Origin: Hygrocybe punicea
Lineage: Eukaryota; Basidiomycota; Agaricomycetes; Agaricales; Hygrophoraceae
Reading direction: 5' to 3'
DNA: 64,000 nt
NCBI GenBank assembly: GCA_963556145.1
Contig: OY744464.1
Location: forward strand, 2,666,001 to 2,730,000
Below, one piece after another: positions 34,301 through 46,234 of this stretch. A program made the position numbers and the translations under genes. How positions within the stretch are numbered: position 1 is the first letter of the stretch; each line of letters opens with the position of its first letter. The notes beneath the pieces were generated by a model. The model saw only the letters and a list, made by a program, of their open reading frames with translations, searched no databases and was not told where the DNA came from.

Positions 34301-35610
34301 TGCACTCGGGCATTCAAACGGTATAGTCGTCCGTCTTTCCGGCCTGTTCCGACAAGTTTATTCTCCTTCGTATAGAGCCTGCATATTCCGTTGCGGAAGT
34401 TAACCCATCCGCTGCTTTCATCGAACCGGTTAAGCGATAGTAGCGAGTTTCGTGACTCCGGTACATGTAGTACGTCTCGTAGCTGGTGCTGTATGTCTTT
34501 TCCGTCCACTGTGAAGTGTAAGGCGACGGTTCCGTGACCAAGAGCTCGAGCGGCTACCTTTCCTAGTCCTTGAACGGTAGCTTCGTCCAGAGTTTTGTAC
34601 ATGATAAATGCGTTTCGGGAATTGCTGATGTGACTTGTCGTTCCGGAATCCAGTAACCAATCGTAGTTTGAAATATTGTCTGTATTCACTGCGTATGCTA
34701 CGTCCTGTAACATATTATTGACATTGTCCGCAGCTTGATTCGATCGGTTCCATTGGTTTCCACCTTTTCCGGCACCCTTTCCTTTCCCTTTCGGCCCTTG
34801 CCCTTCCTTTCCGCCACCTTTAGACCAGCAGTCCTTCGCCATATGTCCCTTCTTGTGGCAGTTGAAGCATTCCGTTTCGGAATCGGCCGCTTTCTGCTTT
34901 CCGTTACCCTTTCCGTCGCGCTTTCCGGTGAACCTCCCGTGCATAGCGACGTTGTTAGGATCTCCGCTGCGGTCTTCCTCTAATAGGATCGCGACTAGTT
35001 CGTGTGACGTCAGTGACGTTCCGTCCTTCTTCGAGCCTAAATATGCTGATGTATACAGGTCCCAGCTTTCCGGTAAAGAGGATACAAGTATCATCGCGAA
35101 ATCTTCATCGGAAACGAGGCTTCCCATCAAGTGGAGTTCCTCTTGTAGTTTCCGGAGCTTCGATATGTGCTCAATTAGGTCGAATCCTTCTTCGGCAATC
35201 GACCGGTACAATGCACGTCGCGTCGCTAATATTCCGAGCTTCCCCCTGGATTCCTTTACCAAGGTTAGCTGCTTCCACATCTCACTCGCCGTGTGTGCGC
35301 CAATGATATGTATCATTTCCGCATCGCCAATTGCGAGCTCGATCCGCATTCTCGTCTTGGCGTCTCCGCATCCTCGTCTTGGCGTCTCCGCCATGCCATT
35401 TCTTCATCGCTTCGGATTCCTCTGATGTTGGACGGGATGCGTCCGCCGGGACAGGGGCCTTTGATTCCGCATCGATGTACGTCTCTAACCCAAGATCCCG
35501 AAGTACGGCTAACATCCGTCTCTTCCATGGCATCCAATTGTTTCCCTTCAATAACTCGATCCGGTATGATCCCGATGTGTGTGTGAATTCGTCCGTCATA
35601 GTTGGCTAGT
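31329..35610 (-). pseudogene. copia Gag-Pol polyprotein, multiply broken
   Basis: Starts near 35599 (MTDEFTHTSG). Domains in order: Gag; zinc knuckle CFNCHKKGHMAKDC; protease with WLLDSGTTSH; pre-integrase HRLYGHIG...CEACIQAK; integrase with SFTDDATR, RFDNGKEL and a downstream Glu; reverse transcriptase with WVDDLT in place of YVDD; RNase H with HYVDADWG, STAEAEY and SDNQAA. Lesions: a 22-bp tandem duplication in gag (about 35346-35390), four in-frame TGA codons (complement 33874, 33439, 33181, 32077), and an extra A in an A-run near 31475. The frame finally enters the LTR. Confidence 0.93.
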
Positions 35611-35667
35611 ATACGAGGTAGTAATGCAATGTTCAGAGGTGCGTGATCGTGTTTCCGTTAAAGCCAT

Positions 35668-35682
35668 TCAGGGCTCATAACC
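35668..35682 (-). promoter_or_regulatory. copia primer-binding site, half initiator-tRNA type
   Basis: The plus strand reads GGGCTCATAACC directly beside the 5' LTR, the anticodon arm of eukaryotic initiator tRNA-Met (CAU). In element sense GGTTATGAGCCC would pair with a tRNA cut in the anticodon loop, as known for Drosophila copia and fungal relatives. Confidence 0.75.
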
Positions 35683-35745
35683 TATTGAAATATATAGTTT
35701 GCAGTGGTTGTTGACCGCTAAGATATTTTGTGTGGAATGAATTAA

Positions 35746-36594
35746 CACAGGGTGCACAGTAGCATACCATGTCACACAGTATCTTGAAAGTACTTGACAA
35801 GTATACTAAATATCATTACCATAACATTCAACATGGTATTGTAACAGTATTCAGACATAAACTACAATACTTGGGCTCAAATTCATCTGAAGGTATGAAG
35901 GAAAATGAGACTTATACCTTTTCAATAACATCAAGCCTTTTGTTTCACTACTTTTACTGTATTTACAGCAAAGTACCGTATAGTTCGGATAGAATACTTG
36001 CAGCCTAAGATGAATAAAAGTATTAAACTAGTAAGGAAGTTGTGCCACTTTCACTACTAGGATACCTTTTGAATCCTTTCAAGATACAGTGTGAAATAGT
36101 ATAGTACTGTTGCCATATTGTAGATTTAAGATACTGTGTCAATACTTATAAGATACTGTTTCAGTACTTTTATTATAATAAAAGTATCTTAAAAGTATTG
36201 ACACAGTATCTTAAATCCACAATATGGCAATAGTACTATACTATTTCACACTGTATCTTGAAAGGATTCAAAAGGTATCCTAGTAGTGAAAGTGGCACAA
36301 CTTCCTTACTAGTTTAATACTTTTATTCATCTTAGGCTGCAAGTATTCTATCCGAACTATACGGTACTTTGCTGTAGATACAGTAAAAGTAGTGAAACAA
36401 AAGGCTTGATGTTATTGAAAAGATATAAGTCTCATTTGCCTTCATACCTTCAGATGAATTTGAGCACAAGTATTGTAGTTTATGTCTGAATACTGTTACA
36501 ATACCATGTTGAATGTTACGGTAATGATATTTAGTATACTTGTCAAGTACTTTCAAGATACTGTGTGACATGGTATGCTACTGTGCACCCTGTG
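35746..36594. mobile_element. foldback MITE, 849 bp, TSD TAA
   Basis: Nearly perfect inverted repeat with arms of about 420 bp centred near 36170. Ends CACAGGGTGCACAGTAGC and its complement. TAA on both sides (35743-35745, 36595-36597). Each arm reads the same 79-codon frame on opposite strands, a by-product of the symmetry. Same terminal sequence as the MITE at 26969. Confidence 0.92.
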
Positions 36595-36647
36595 TAATTA
36601 ATATTTGCCTCTCTCTGAGAGGGTTTTTATACTACTAGCTAAATCTA

Positions 36648-36775
36648 CATCAGTAAAACAGGGATTCTACTTACTCATCTTAATTGTCTTAGTTCACTTG
36701 AGTAAGACCATTAAGACAACTAAGATATGATAAGACAACTAAGATAGGATAAGTAAGTAGTGACAACTTGGGGTC
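36648..36775. repeat. Plavaka left terminus with subterminal repeats
   Basis: TIR at 36648-36663, then about six copies of short motifs of the TAAGACAACTAAGA type in both orientations. Such arrays near CACTA ends are normally transposase-binding sites. Confidence 0.75.
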
Positions 36776-36780
36776 ACAGT

Positions 36781-37850
36781 TAGGGGGATGACTCGGAGGA
36801 GGGGGGAAAAGGAGAGGGAGGGGAAATGGGATGGAGGGGGGGATGTGGATGGGGAGGGGGAGGAGGAGGAGGAGGAGGAGGAGGAGAGGGAGGGGGAGGA
36901 GGAGGAGGAGAAGGAGGAGAGGGAGGGGGAGAGGAGGAGGAGAAGGAGGGAGGGGGAGAGGGAGGGGAAGGGGAAAGGGGGATGTGGATGGGGAGAGGGA
37001 GGGGGATGAGAAGGAGGAGGGGGGAAAAGAAGAGGGAGGGGGATGAGGGAAGGTGGGGTGGAGGGACGGATGTGGATGGGGAGGAGGAGGAGGAGAGGGA
37101 GGGGGATGGGGGAGATGGGATGGAGGGGGTGATGGGGAGGGGGAGGGGGAGTAGGAGTAGGAGGGTGAGGGGGAATGGGGAGGGGGAGGGGTAGGGCGGA
37201 GGGGGATGAGGTGGAGGAGGAGGAGGAGGGGGGAGGAGGATGAGAAGGAGGAGGTGGAGAGGGAGGGGGAAGGGGGAGGGGGAGGGGGAGAGGGGAGGAG
37301 GACTGGGGGAAGAGGAGGAGAGAGAGGGGGAGAGGGAGGGGGAGGGGGAGGGGGAGGGGGAGGGGGAGGGGGAATGGGGAGGGGGATGAGAAGAAGGAGG
37401 AGGAGAGGGAGGGGGAAGGGGGAGGGGGATGAGAAGGAGGAGGGGAAGGGGGAAGGGGGAGGGGAAGGGGGAAGGGGGAGGGGAAGGGGGAAGGGGGAGG
37501 TGGGATGGCGGGGATGTGGATGGGGAGAGGGAGGGGGATGAGAAGGAGGAGGAGATGAGGTGGAGGAGGAGGAGGAGGGGGAGAGGGGGATGAGAAGGAG
37601 GAGGAGGAGAGGAGAGGAGGGGAGGGGGAGGGGGAGGGGGGAGGAGGAGGGGAGAGGAGGAGGGGGGAAAAGGAGAGGGAGGGGGAAGAGGAGGTGGAGG
37701 TGGAGGTGGAGATTGGATGGAGGAGGGGATGTGGACAGGGAGGAGGAGAGGGAGGGGGATGTAGATGAGGATGAGGAGAGTGTGTGTGTGTGTGGAATGT
37801 GGATGAGGAGGGGAGGGGAGAGGGATGTGGGGATGAGAGTGTAGTGTTAC
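36781..37850. repeat. polypurine (GGGGGA/GAGGAG) tract, ~1.07 kb
   Basis: The plus strand is almost pure purine (GGA, GAGG, GGGGGA units with rare pyrimidines). Long open frames here on both strands (P/S-rich or G/E/R-rich) are low-complexity artefacts and not genes. It ends in a TG run (37778-37793). Confidence 0.8.
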
Positions 37851-38270
37851 CGTTAAAAATAATGTTATATGCTCTATGGAAAATCTAGGATAACTTCCCA
37901 ATAACATAGCTTGAGTAGTTTAGTGTTACAGTTAAGAATAATGTTATAAACTCTATGGAAAATCTAAGATGACTTAAACATAAATAATTGATATGACCAT
38001 GAATGTGCTCTACAACTTTTATGTGGAGTGTTGAATTCCTTCACCCTCCTCCTCTTTATCCTCAGCTCCTTTTCCATCTTTCTCACAAGATGACTCAACA
38101 AAGAAGTTTCAGACCAAGAGCAGAAGACAAGGGCTAATAAAATTGAGGATATCAAACACTCTGAAAATTACAAGCAGCAGGACAACAGGATGGTCTGGTT
38201 GAAGACAGAAAAGGTAGAGATGGCCAGTGACTGAGAAATCATGCCATTTCTCGAATGTAAGTTCTTAGTC
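37851..38270. repeat. spacer with repeated TTAAGAATAATGTTAT block
   Basis: The block AGTGTTA(C)(C/A)GTTAA(A/G)AATAATGTTAT...CTATGGAAAATCTA occurs at about 37845 and 37920 and again at about 39145. No coding content. Confidence 0.5.
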
Positions 38271-38329
38271 AGGAGATGTGGTATGTTTCATGTTTTCAAC
38301 CATTTCTGTAAGAGAACAGAATGGAGTAG

Positions 38330-39160
38330 GGGCTGGAGTAGGGGTTGGTAGATGGAGTGGGAGATGGGATGAAGAGAGGAAGGAAAAGGGGGAAGGGGGG
38401 GGTGCAAATGCAAATGGGATAAGAACAGGATGAGGGAGGGAAATGAAGGGGGAGATGAGAATAAGGAGAGTGGAGAGGAATGCAAATGCAAATTGGAATG
38501 AGAACAGGAAGGAAAGGAGCTTGGGCAGGGGCAGGACGATGAGATGGGGATAAGAAGGAGGAGCAGGATGTGGATGTGAATGGAGATGAGAACAGGAAGA
38601 GGGAGGGGGTTGGTGTGGGGCAGTGAGATAGAGGGGGGGATGCAGATGAGGAGAGAAAGGAGGATGCAGATGTGGATGCAAATAGGGATGAGCATCAGAT
38701 GAGGCAGGGGGTTGGGAAGGGGTTGGGGCATTAGGTGGAAGGGGGATGTGAATGGGATGAGAACAGAACTGGGGAGGGGGTTGGGCAGGGCAATCAAGGG
38801 CAAGATGAGAAGGGGGAGGGGGAGGGGGATGTGAATGTGAATGGAGATGAGAACAGAAAGATGCAAGGTAGAGGTAGGTTAATAGAGGGAGTGACAGAGG
38901 GGGATGTGAATGTGAATCGGGATGAGAACAGCAAGAGAAGGAGGAGAGGATGCACATGTGAATGGGAATGTGAACAGGAAGGGGCCAGGGAATTGAGCAG
39001 GGGCAGGGGCAGAGGGATTGAGAGGATACAGATGTAGATGTAAATGGAACACACCAAGGAGGAGGGGGTTGGGCAGCTGCAAGGACAGGGGTATGGAGCG
39101 AGGGATGGGGATGTGTACGATGGGGATGAGTGTGATGGGGATGAGTGTTACAGTTAAGAA
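38330..39160. repeat. second purine-rich tract (GGGGATGTGAATGGGATGAGAACAG units)
   Basis: Irregular repeats of GATGTGAATG, GATGAGAACAG and GGGGGTTGGG. The H/P-rich frame on the minus strand is compositional. It is flanked by the repeated TTAAGAATAATGTTAT block, so the tract and its edges form a duplicated unit together with 36781-37850. Confidence 0.6.
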
Positions 39161-39364
39161 TAATGTTATATGCTCCATGAAAAATCCACAATAACTTTCT
39201 TATAATCACGCTTGAACATAACTAGCTGATATGATCATAAATATGCTTTACAACTTTTATGTGGAGTGTTATTGATCCCTTCACCCTTCTCCTCTTTATC
39301 CTCAGCCCTCTTGCCATTTTTCTCACAAGATGTCTCAAGAAAGAAGTTTAAGACCCAGTACAGC

Positions 39365-39720
39365 TAAAAGTACCCAGGGGTTACCCATTTAATACACCAT
39401 CTGAAACCCTCAATTTTAGTAGCCATTATCTTCTACTCTCATACCAGCACCAATTGGAGCCATGGTTATTGTACCCATGGGTTTTACCCATTATTTTAAG
39501 CCCTGGATCGTACAAAATGGTCAAGTATTGAGCTCGATATGCTCAAAATACTTTATTCTAGTATTTTGAGAACATCTAGCTCAATACTTGACCATTTTGG
39601 ATGATCCAGGGGTTCAAAAAAAGCTGGTGGGTCCAGGAATCTGTACCTGTACCCTTACCCATGGCTCTACCCATGGCAAAACCCGCAGGTTTACCCATAC
39701 CTGTGCAATACAATTATTAC
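39365..39720. mobile_element. small hAT-like non-autonomous element with inner foldback
   Basis: Flanks rich in GGTACCC/TACCCATGG subterminal repeats enclose a hairpin (about 39503-39605) with arms CCTGGATC...AAAATGGTCAAGTATTGAGCT and the complement. Similar CCCGTACCC-type subterminal repeats occur in the hAT MITE at 55.8 kb. Exact ends and target duplicate were not resolved. Confidence 0.45.
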
Positions 39721-40054
39721 AGAGTATAAGCAACAGGATGACAGGACACTCAAGCTCTGGTTGAAAACTGAGAAGGTAGAGATGGACAGTGGCAGAGAAA
39801 TCATTGTATTTCTCAACCGTAAGGTCTTAGTCACAAGAGGTGATGCATTTCATGTTTTCAACCATTTCTGTAAGAGAATATCAAGTTGGTGATGCAAGTA
39901 CAGATTTGGTATATTACAGACCCTGACAGTTGATACAGAATGATGAGCTTTCCTTTCAATATTGATATACTGTCATACTCATCCAATTCATATCTACATT
40001 GCATCCCTATTCAACTAGCAAATATCCTCATTTTTAAAATTGACAAGGCAAAGG

Positions 40055-43000
40055 TTATATTGTTTTGAAAGCATGATGGTCAATAAATCTATTTACGTAG
40101 AAAGCTTTGAAGGTGTCAAGGGATTGGTGAAAGTGTAGCGCTCTAGGAATGACAACATTCCCAAACACACAAAGGAGATGAGCAGCACGTACCACACATT
40201 CAAGATGAATAATAGAAAGGACTGGAGACTCGTCAGCATCAACTTCTGGCTGAACAATCCACATCCCTGTGTCCTCATCTGCATCATCACCAACAACTTT
40301 AAACCAATGGACCAATGCACAAGGATATGTTGTGCCACTGAAGTCAAAAGAAAATAAGAGAAGGACACGAACAACATCAAATCCACGCATTCCGGGCAAT
40401 TCAGGATTGCGGTTGAGAAAGACACAATCATACCGACCGGGACCCTTTCTCCATGATGGAACAGCTCTGATATGCTCACGACGCATGCCACCAATTCCAC
40501 TGGGATCACTTGGAGCATGGAAGGTGGCAACAGCTGAATTGTGCACCCGGATCTTGCCTGTGTATGATGGACATGCACTGAGAGGAACTTGAGATGCAGA
40601 GAGAACATTATTAGGATATCGTTGATCATAGAGAAAGCGAGCAAGAAGCATGGGAAATGTAGGTTGCTGAATCTCAGCTGCAAGAGAGTGAACATTCCGA
40701 GTTCGAACTACATAATGTACACATGTTATTAATTTGATGTCCAAAAGGTTAATAAAACACATACCAACTGTTCATGCAAGATCAACATAAGATGTGATGG
40801 GAGGACCTTCAACAGCACCACCATAATCTTCATGCTCATCTTCACTGTCATTCTCATCAGGGACATTAACACCTCCACTACCATCACCATCCCCTAAGGA
40901 TAATATTACTCAGAAATATCTAATTGTGAAGACCCCAAGACATACCAATTTCCTTGAGGATGTCTGTATAACATGTCCCTTCAAGCATTCCATGGTGAGT
41001 GAAGTCTACACGGAGAGCTGCCAGCTTATCGAGCCGCTGATTAGCCAATAGCATCTGGCCCAAAGCCTCATGGTGGCTAGATCGACGCCAAGGTTCTTTG
41101 ACAGCTTTGATGTGCTTTGATTCAGTAATTGATGAGCACAAGCCATTTGGGCTTCCAAAAGCTCGAATCAGGCGAAGGTAATGAAGCATGGAATGTTGAC
41201 GAGGAAGATTAAACCCATCTGGGCGAACACCAATGGCCACAAAAATCTCTCGGTAGTGGTGGAAACGATCCATCGCCTCAGTGAGCTGACCAAGCGTTTT
41301 CTCATCATGAACATCCTGTCGTGCAATGTAACAAAATTCCAGAAATGCTTGAAAGCAGCGGACCACCTCGACAGGGACATAACCTTCGATGGCAGGAAGG
41401 TATACCTGTGGTATCATTATTAGTACCAATCAATAGAGCTCATCATGGTGTCTTACCTTCATCAGAGCTTTTGAATCATCCCCTGTCCACTGCTTAAATC
41501 CTCGCCCTTCAGGGAACCGATGGAGGTTTGCAAATGGTGCAGCAATTGCAATACTACAGTACCTGTTAGTCTAACTGACCAACTCAGTCCAAAAGACTTA
41601 CCGGCGATCAATGTCATCCAAAATTTCATTGCCACGCTTCTTTCCATGAGTTGCAAGCAGATAATCTTGCACCCACTGCACAAGGTGATCTTTAAATACA
41701 CCTTTGATGAGCTGGTGAAGCAGGTCAGGGGCAAGAAGTTCATAAATATCTGCTCGTGGAAAACTGTGGGTGAATGGCTACATAGTGGTGGAATGAGAGA
41801 GAATCAGAACACAGTGGGGAATAAATTACTTGACATTTTCCTGCTATTCCATAATCACGCCATGCCACACCTAGCCCAAATGAATCGATTATAAAATTTG
41901 CATGCTCGGATGTGCGAGAATGGCCATCACCACCATCTAAATTTTCAGGGGAGGCAGTGCACCTGTAAACCATATGAATAACATTGAGTACTAGCAAAAA
42001 ATGTCTATACTTGGGACACCATCCCTGCACAATACAGGTAACAGGTACTTGCTCTTGGTAGTCAGCAATATATGGACCGATACCATAGATTGCGCGGCGG
42101 AAGTGGCCATCATAGCAGCGGACAACTTCAGGAACTGTCATGGCTGGTTTGAGGGGATTGAGGATCTTGGCCATTGAAGTGTGAAAAAGTTGTCATTTAA
42201 ATTCATGAAATTCATTTGTATCAGCCTCAGCTCTTGCAACTGCGAACCGAAATGAATTGACATCAAATATGGAGAAAGTATAAGAAACCTTGCGGAATAG
42301 CAAGAAAACCAAGAAGAACAAGAGCATTTCGGTGAGCACGCCGTAGGCCGTTGTGTGTGTTACCTATTGCAGCATAGAGTGGGTAATACCCTGTGTCACC
42401 AGTTGCAACCGAGACCGTAGTTTTATCACTGCCGAGGATTATAGGCACAAACACCGAGCCATGAGTCTCTGGATCCTCAGCAATAATGTCCTGTCAAAAT
42501 ATGAGTATAAAATGTTAACATGAACCGGCCACTTACCGCTTGATCCCATGCCCAGTCGCAGGACATAAAGTTTTGGTATTGTCGATCTCCATCGGTGTTA
42601 TACTCCCGAAATGGGGCAGTGTCCATCTCCCCAAGAAAATCCACATTGTCAAGCATATTCTTCACAACATCATGAGGGTTTCGATACCATACATTGAAAT
42701 CTTTTACCATCCACGAAGGGGGCTCAACAGGAACTTCACCATCATAACGAACAGTGAAATTCCTCCACGGAACGTCGCCAACTTTCGCATTGTCGATCGT
42801 CTTGTAGAGATCCTCATGACTGGCAAACGGGGGTGCAGCACCAGACTCAGATGCAAGTAATGATGCCCCCCATAATTCGAGCAGGGTGTCAATGTCTCCA
42901 GCCGACATCTGATTACGTTTGTACAAAAATTCCGTCGTCTCAAATTCGACCCGAGATGTGAATGGGAACCAATCGTCGGGGGGTAGCTCATGATCTCAAG

Positions 43001-43520
43001 CGGGTGGGGGTGCATCCGGAGGTAAATAGTTGCCATTTCGATCGCATGGTTTCCCTGTCGATAAGATCCATTAGATGACAATATTCGGCACAAGGATGTA
43101 TTAACTCACCGTTTATATGTGGGTGGAAAACGTGGTGGGGATGTTGTTGCTGGTCCGCACCCGAGTGACGTTCTTCCTCCTCTCCGAACATGGGTTCTCC
43201 ATCGTCAGCTGCATCCAAATGTTGTTGAGGAGATGGTGGTCGAGATTCAGCTGCATCCGACGTATTTGGGTCATCCGCATCCGACATATTGGGGTCATCC
43301 GCATCCGACGTAGTATTGGGGTCATCAAATGACACGTCAGATGGTGGGCCACTCTGGGGCGGCACCACTCGACGTTCCGATGGACCTGGGTGTGCATGTT
43401 TGGTCCGGGTGTGCTTGAGAAGACCGGATCGATTATGAAAGAACCGTTTGCACCCTGCAAACGTGCAGGGGATACACCGAGCATTGAGATTACGAGTGAC
43501 TAGGTTTCGCGGAAGCATAC
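40055..43520 (-). CDS. Plavaka transposase
   Basis: Multi-exon minus-strand gene. Start proposed at [15 protein letters not shown] (complement about 43520). It begins with a C2H2 finger, [19 protein letters not shown] (C-x4-C-x12-H-type), then an acidic N/D/P-rich linker. Exons follow with [45 protein letters not shown], the core [13 protein letters not shown], and [23 protein letters not shown]. These are the conserved block of basidiomycete Plavaka transposases; the Asp in LGSDKT is a likely catalytic residue. Next come [32 protein letters not shown] and [13 protein letters not shown]. The C-terminal domain (DUF6830-like) has HWFKVVGDD and [10 protein letters not shown]. About ten short introns; no clear lesion. 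Confidence 0.82.
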
Positions 43521-43758
43521 CAGTATCCGGCTTGCACCGGGCGTAGCGATACCTCAATGCTGTTTCACACACTGAAAAACAAGAGGCAAACAAGTTCAAA
43601 TTCAAGTTTTCAACTCTTGAACCCCACATACCCCACAACGATCCGAGTCCTCCACTGTGATGCCTGTACCAAACGACCGCGTGCAAACTCGAGCTAAAAA
43701 CAGTACTCAACATCCGGGTCTCGCAGTACCCAAGCGGAAATGACGTACCCAAGCGGAG
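43521..43758. promoter_or_regulatory. bidirectional promoter region of the Plavaka element
   Basis: Roughly 240 bp between the proposed transposase start (minus) and the ATG of the divergent gene (43759). No clear TATA box; location deduced only from the two divergent starts. Confidence 0.4.
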
Positions 43759-45931
43759 ATGCACGAGTACCGTGAACGTGAACGACTCGAAAAGGAGGCC
43801 CTTGACCAGCTACGTGAAAAAAAGCTTCGCGAGCTTGCTTCCCTAGAAACTACGATTAGCCGGAGTGATGCGAGGGCGAGCGCAGGCATAGAAACTCATG
43901 CCGAGGCCCGTCATCAAGCGCCTTCGCAACGTGTTCCTAGCTTACCAAAGGTATAGTACTATCTTTTGAGTTATGAATAAACATCAGTGGTAATGCCTCC
44001 TTCAGAGAACAGCCAACTCCCTCACCGAGGACGCAGAGAACGATGATGCCGCAAGTAGTGTTGCGATAGGCTTCGACAAGGTAGACAACAATGAGGTAAT
44101 TGATGACGACGACAACCTCTACCTGCCTGATGAAGATGGGGGTGATGAAAATGCCGTGGAAGAAGTGGAAGAGGTGAAGTCGAAGAAAAGGAGGCGAGTC
44201 GGAAAACCAGGTGTTCGTGAGGCTGTCAAGGCGTTCCGTGAAGCTCCAGTCAGCAATGCTGAAGGTGAGCTGGCAGTTGAGCGCTTTCTGAGGATCAAAC
44301 ACAGGCTGATTATCACAGCGACTCGAGGCACTCTTACCCAATCAGTCAGGTGACTCCCATCACCATGTTCCAGCTCGAAGAGACGACACTTTTTTACTAT
44401 AACTTGTTTAGACCTTTCGACAAGTCTGCATCTGGCCTCGTTGACAACTGGGTGGCCAAAATTTCTTTGGGAAAAGGAGGAAAATCGAAGACCAGCGTTG
44501 CAAGTGCCAGTCTTCGATCGGGTTCGACCATTCAGTCTTCAACTCTTGTTTCAACGGCCTCGACCAAAAGCAAGGTGAAGGTTGCTACCATCATCCATAA
44601 ATCAGAGCCGGTCCTAACCAAGCTCAAACCCCTCTCCGAACCCTTGGAGCTCCTTGACGCGAGCGACGATGAATGGCTCGCATCCAAGACGCCAGCTTCT
44701 TCGATTCGTCAAATGGCATATTCAGTGAGTGCCGTCGTTGACTCATTAGCGGTGGTTGTATAGTCTACCATTGCAGGTCCCCCTCAAAGTCGAAGATGGT
44801 GATCCGGACGCATCACAAGACAGCAAAACTCTCACCAGCCGCGGGAAATTCGTCAACAGCCAGCTCCCAGCAGGTTGCGAAAGGGGCAATACCTGGCGCC
44901 GAGTCTACATTCCAACCTACCTCAACTACGTTGCCACATACAAGGATCCCTGGTACGTCGAGGACCACGATGCTGTCACGGCTCAGCAACAGGTGTGGAA
45001 CGAGGTCTACGGCGACAGCATCCCGCTCGTTGTCACAATCAATGAGGCCGTCTTTAGTATTGTAAGTTCAAGCTATTTACATAATTTTACACTACAAACT
45101 ATTTACAGGCTAACCAACGCGTTTATGAATGGCGTGCGTCCTTCGGCTCTGCGGCACTTGCGATCGTCAATGCCTTTTATGACAACAATGAAATGTTTGA
45201 TAATGACGGGGCCCGCGCGTCTTTTGCGGCACAACAACTCGAGAATTTGGCCTTCCTTTACCAGAAAGCTGATGGGAACGACCGATCGGTACGTCTAACC
45301 TTTTGCGACACAACGGCACTAACATTTTTGTTCACATTGTAGAAATATCGTGGCCTATTCCATGGTCCCATTGTTCTTCAAACATTTGCAACTCACTATT
45401 CGGCTATCCTGGGTGCCGTGAGGGTGCCCGATCTGGATGAACTGGGTCCATATAATGCTCTGGCCCTCTCACTCGCTGCCGTACGTTCTTTCTCCTTTTT
45501 ACATACTTAAACTCACCATTTGATTAGGTTGAGTGCGCATATGTACTTTGGCGCGACAACGCTATCACCATGGAGTCCCTGGGTGGGGATACAAAGAAAG
45601 GCAAGTATGTTTCGAAGGCGATCATCAAATCTGTCAACACTGCCACAGGCAAGGAGTCTGCCAAGGATCGCGCCTTCAACGAACCGAACTGGGGTGCAGT
45701 GTCATGGAACTATCTCACCTCAATCAAGAACCTTCGCAAAGGTTCTTTTGCGAAGATCGTTGAGAAGGCACAGACATATGCAAAATTCAGCCGGCGGGGT
45801 GATTCTCAGATGTCCTGGATTGGAGCAGCCGGGGGGGATGAGCGAGCGGCTCTTCAAGACGTTTCGGATGATGATGGTATAAATCATTTTTGTTCCAAAA
45901 TCGAGACAAATCTCATTTTCTCATAGATTGA
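43759..45931 (+). CDS. Plavaka-borne partner protein, family not recognised
   Basis: Start ATG 43759, stop TGA 45929-45931, with about seven exons. N-terminus: E/R/K-rich coiled coil (MHEYRERERLEKEALDQL). Middle: acidic and basic tracts (KSKKRRRVGK, a likely nuclear signal) and Ser/Thr-rich linker. C-terminal half: a folded, mostly helical region with GNTWRRVYIPTYLNYVA, ANQRVYEWRASFGSAAL, KYRGLFHGPIVLQTFATHY, VECAYVLWRDNAITM and NWGAVSWNYLTSIKNL, then a DDD tail. Its position inside the TIRs and divergent from the transposase suggests it moves with the element. No enzymatic motif is visible. Known hypothetical families of mushrooms look similar, but I cannot name one with confidence. Confidence 0.68.
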
Positions 45932-46234
45932 TCAATCCCCACACCGCCTACCCGTTTTCCCACTGCCTGCCGCGCCGCATCTGTTGAACCAATGCTCCCA
46001 TGTCCTCCATCATCCCCTTGCCTTGTTCGTGCCCCCTTAACTTGTGCCGTGCCGTTGCTTTTTTTTGTGCCGCTATTTTTTTTCCCTCATTATTCCCAAG
46101 CCGCCTGGCGCCGTGCTGGTCATTTACTGCGCCCCCGTCCGAGTCCTCCCTATGCCCCCACCCATAATATAGTGATCCATTTACATATCTCGTACTTCAC
46201 TATGCAAGTCATAGTAGTATTGAATTGATTTATT

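Noticed and set aside
35769..36571. Two identical 79-residue frames on opposite strands
   Set aside because: They are mirror images caused by the palindromic MITE, not paired genes.
36780..37907. Long P/S/H-rich open frame on the minus strand and G/E/R-rich frames on the plus strand
   Set aside because: They follow wholly from the purine/pyrimidine asymmetry of the tract; no domain, biased composition only.
40055..43520. KDZ-type transposase call for the 40-43 kb gene
   Set aside because: The C2H2 finger, LGSDKT and [14 protein letters not shown] blocks fit Plavaka; no CxC/SWIM or KDZ core motif was seen.
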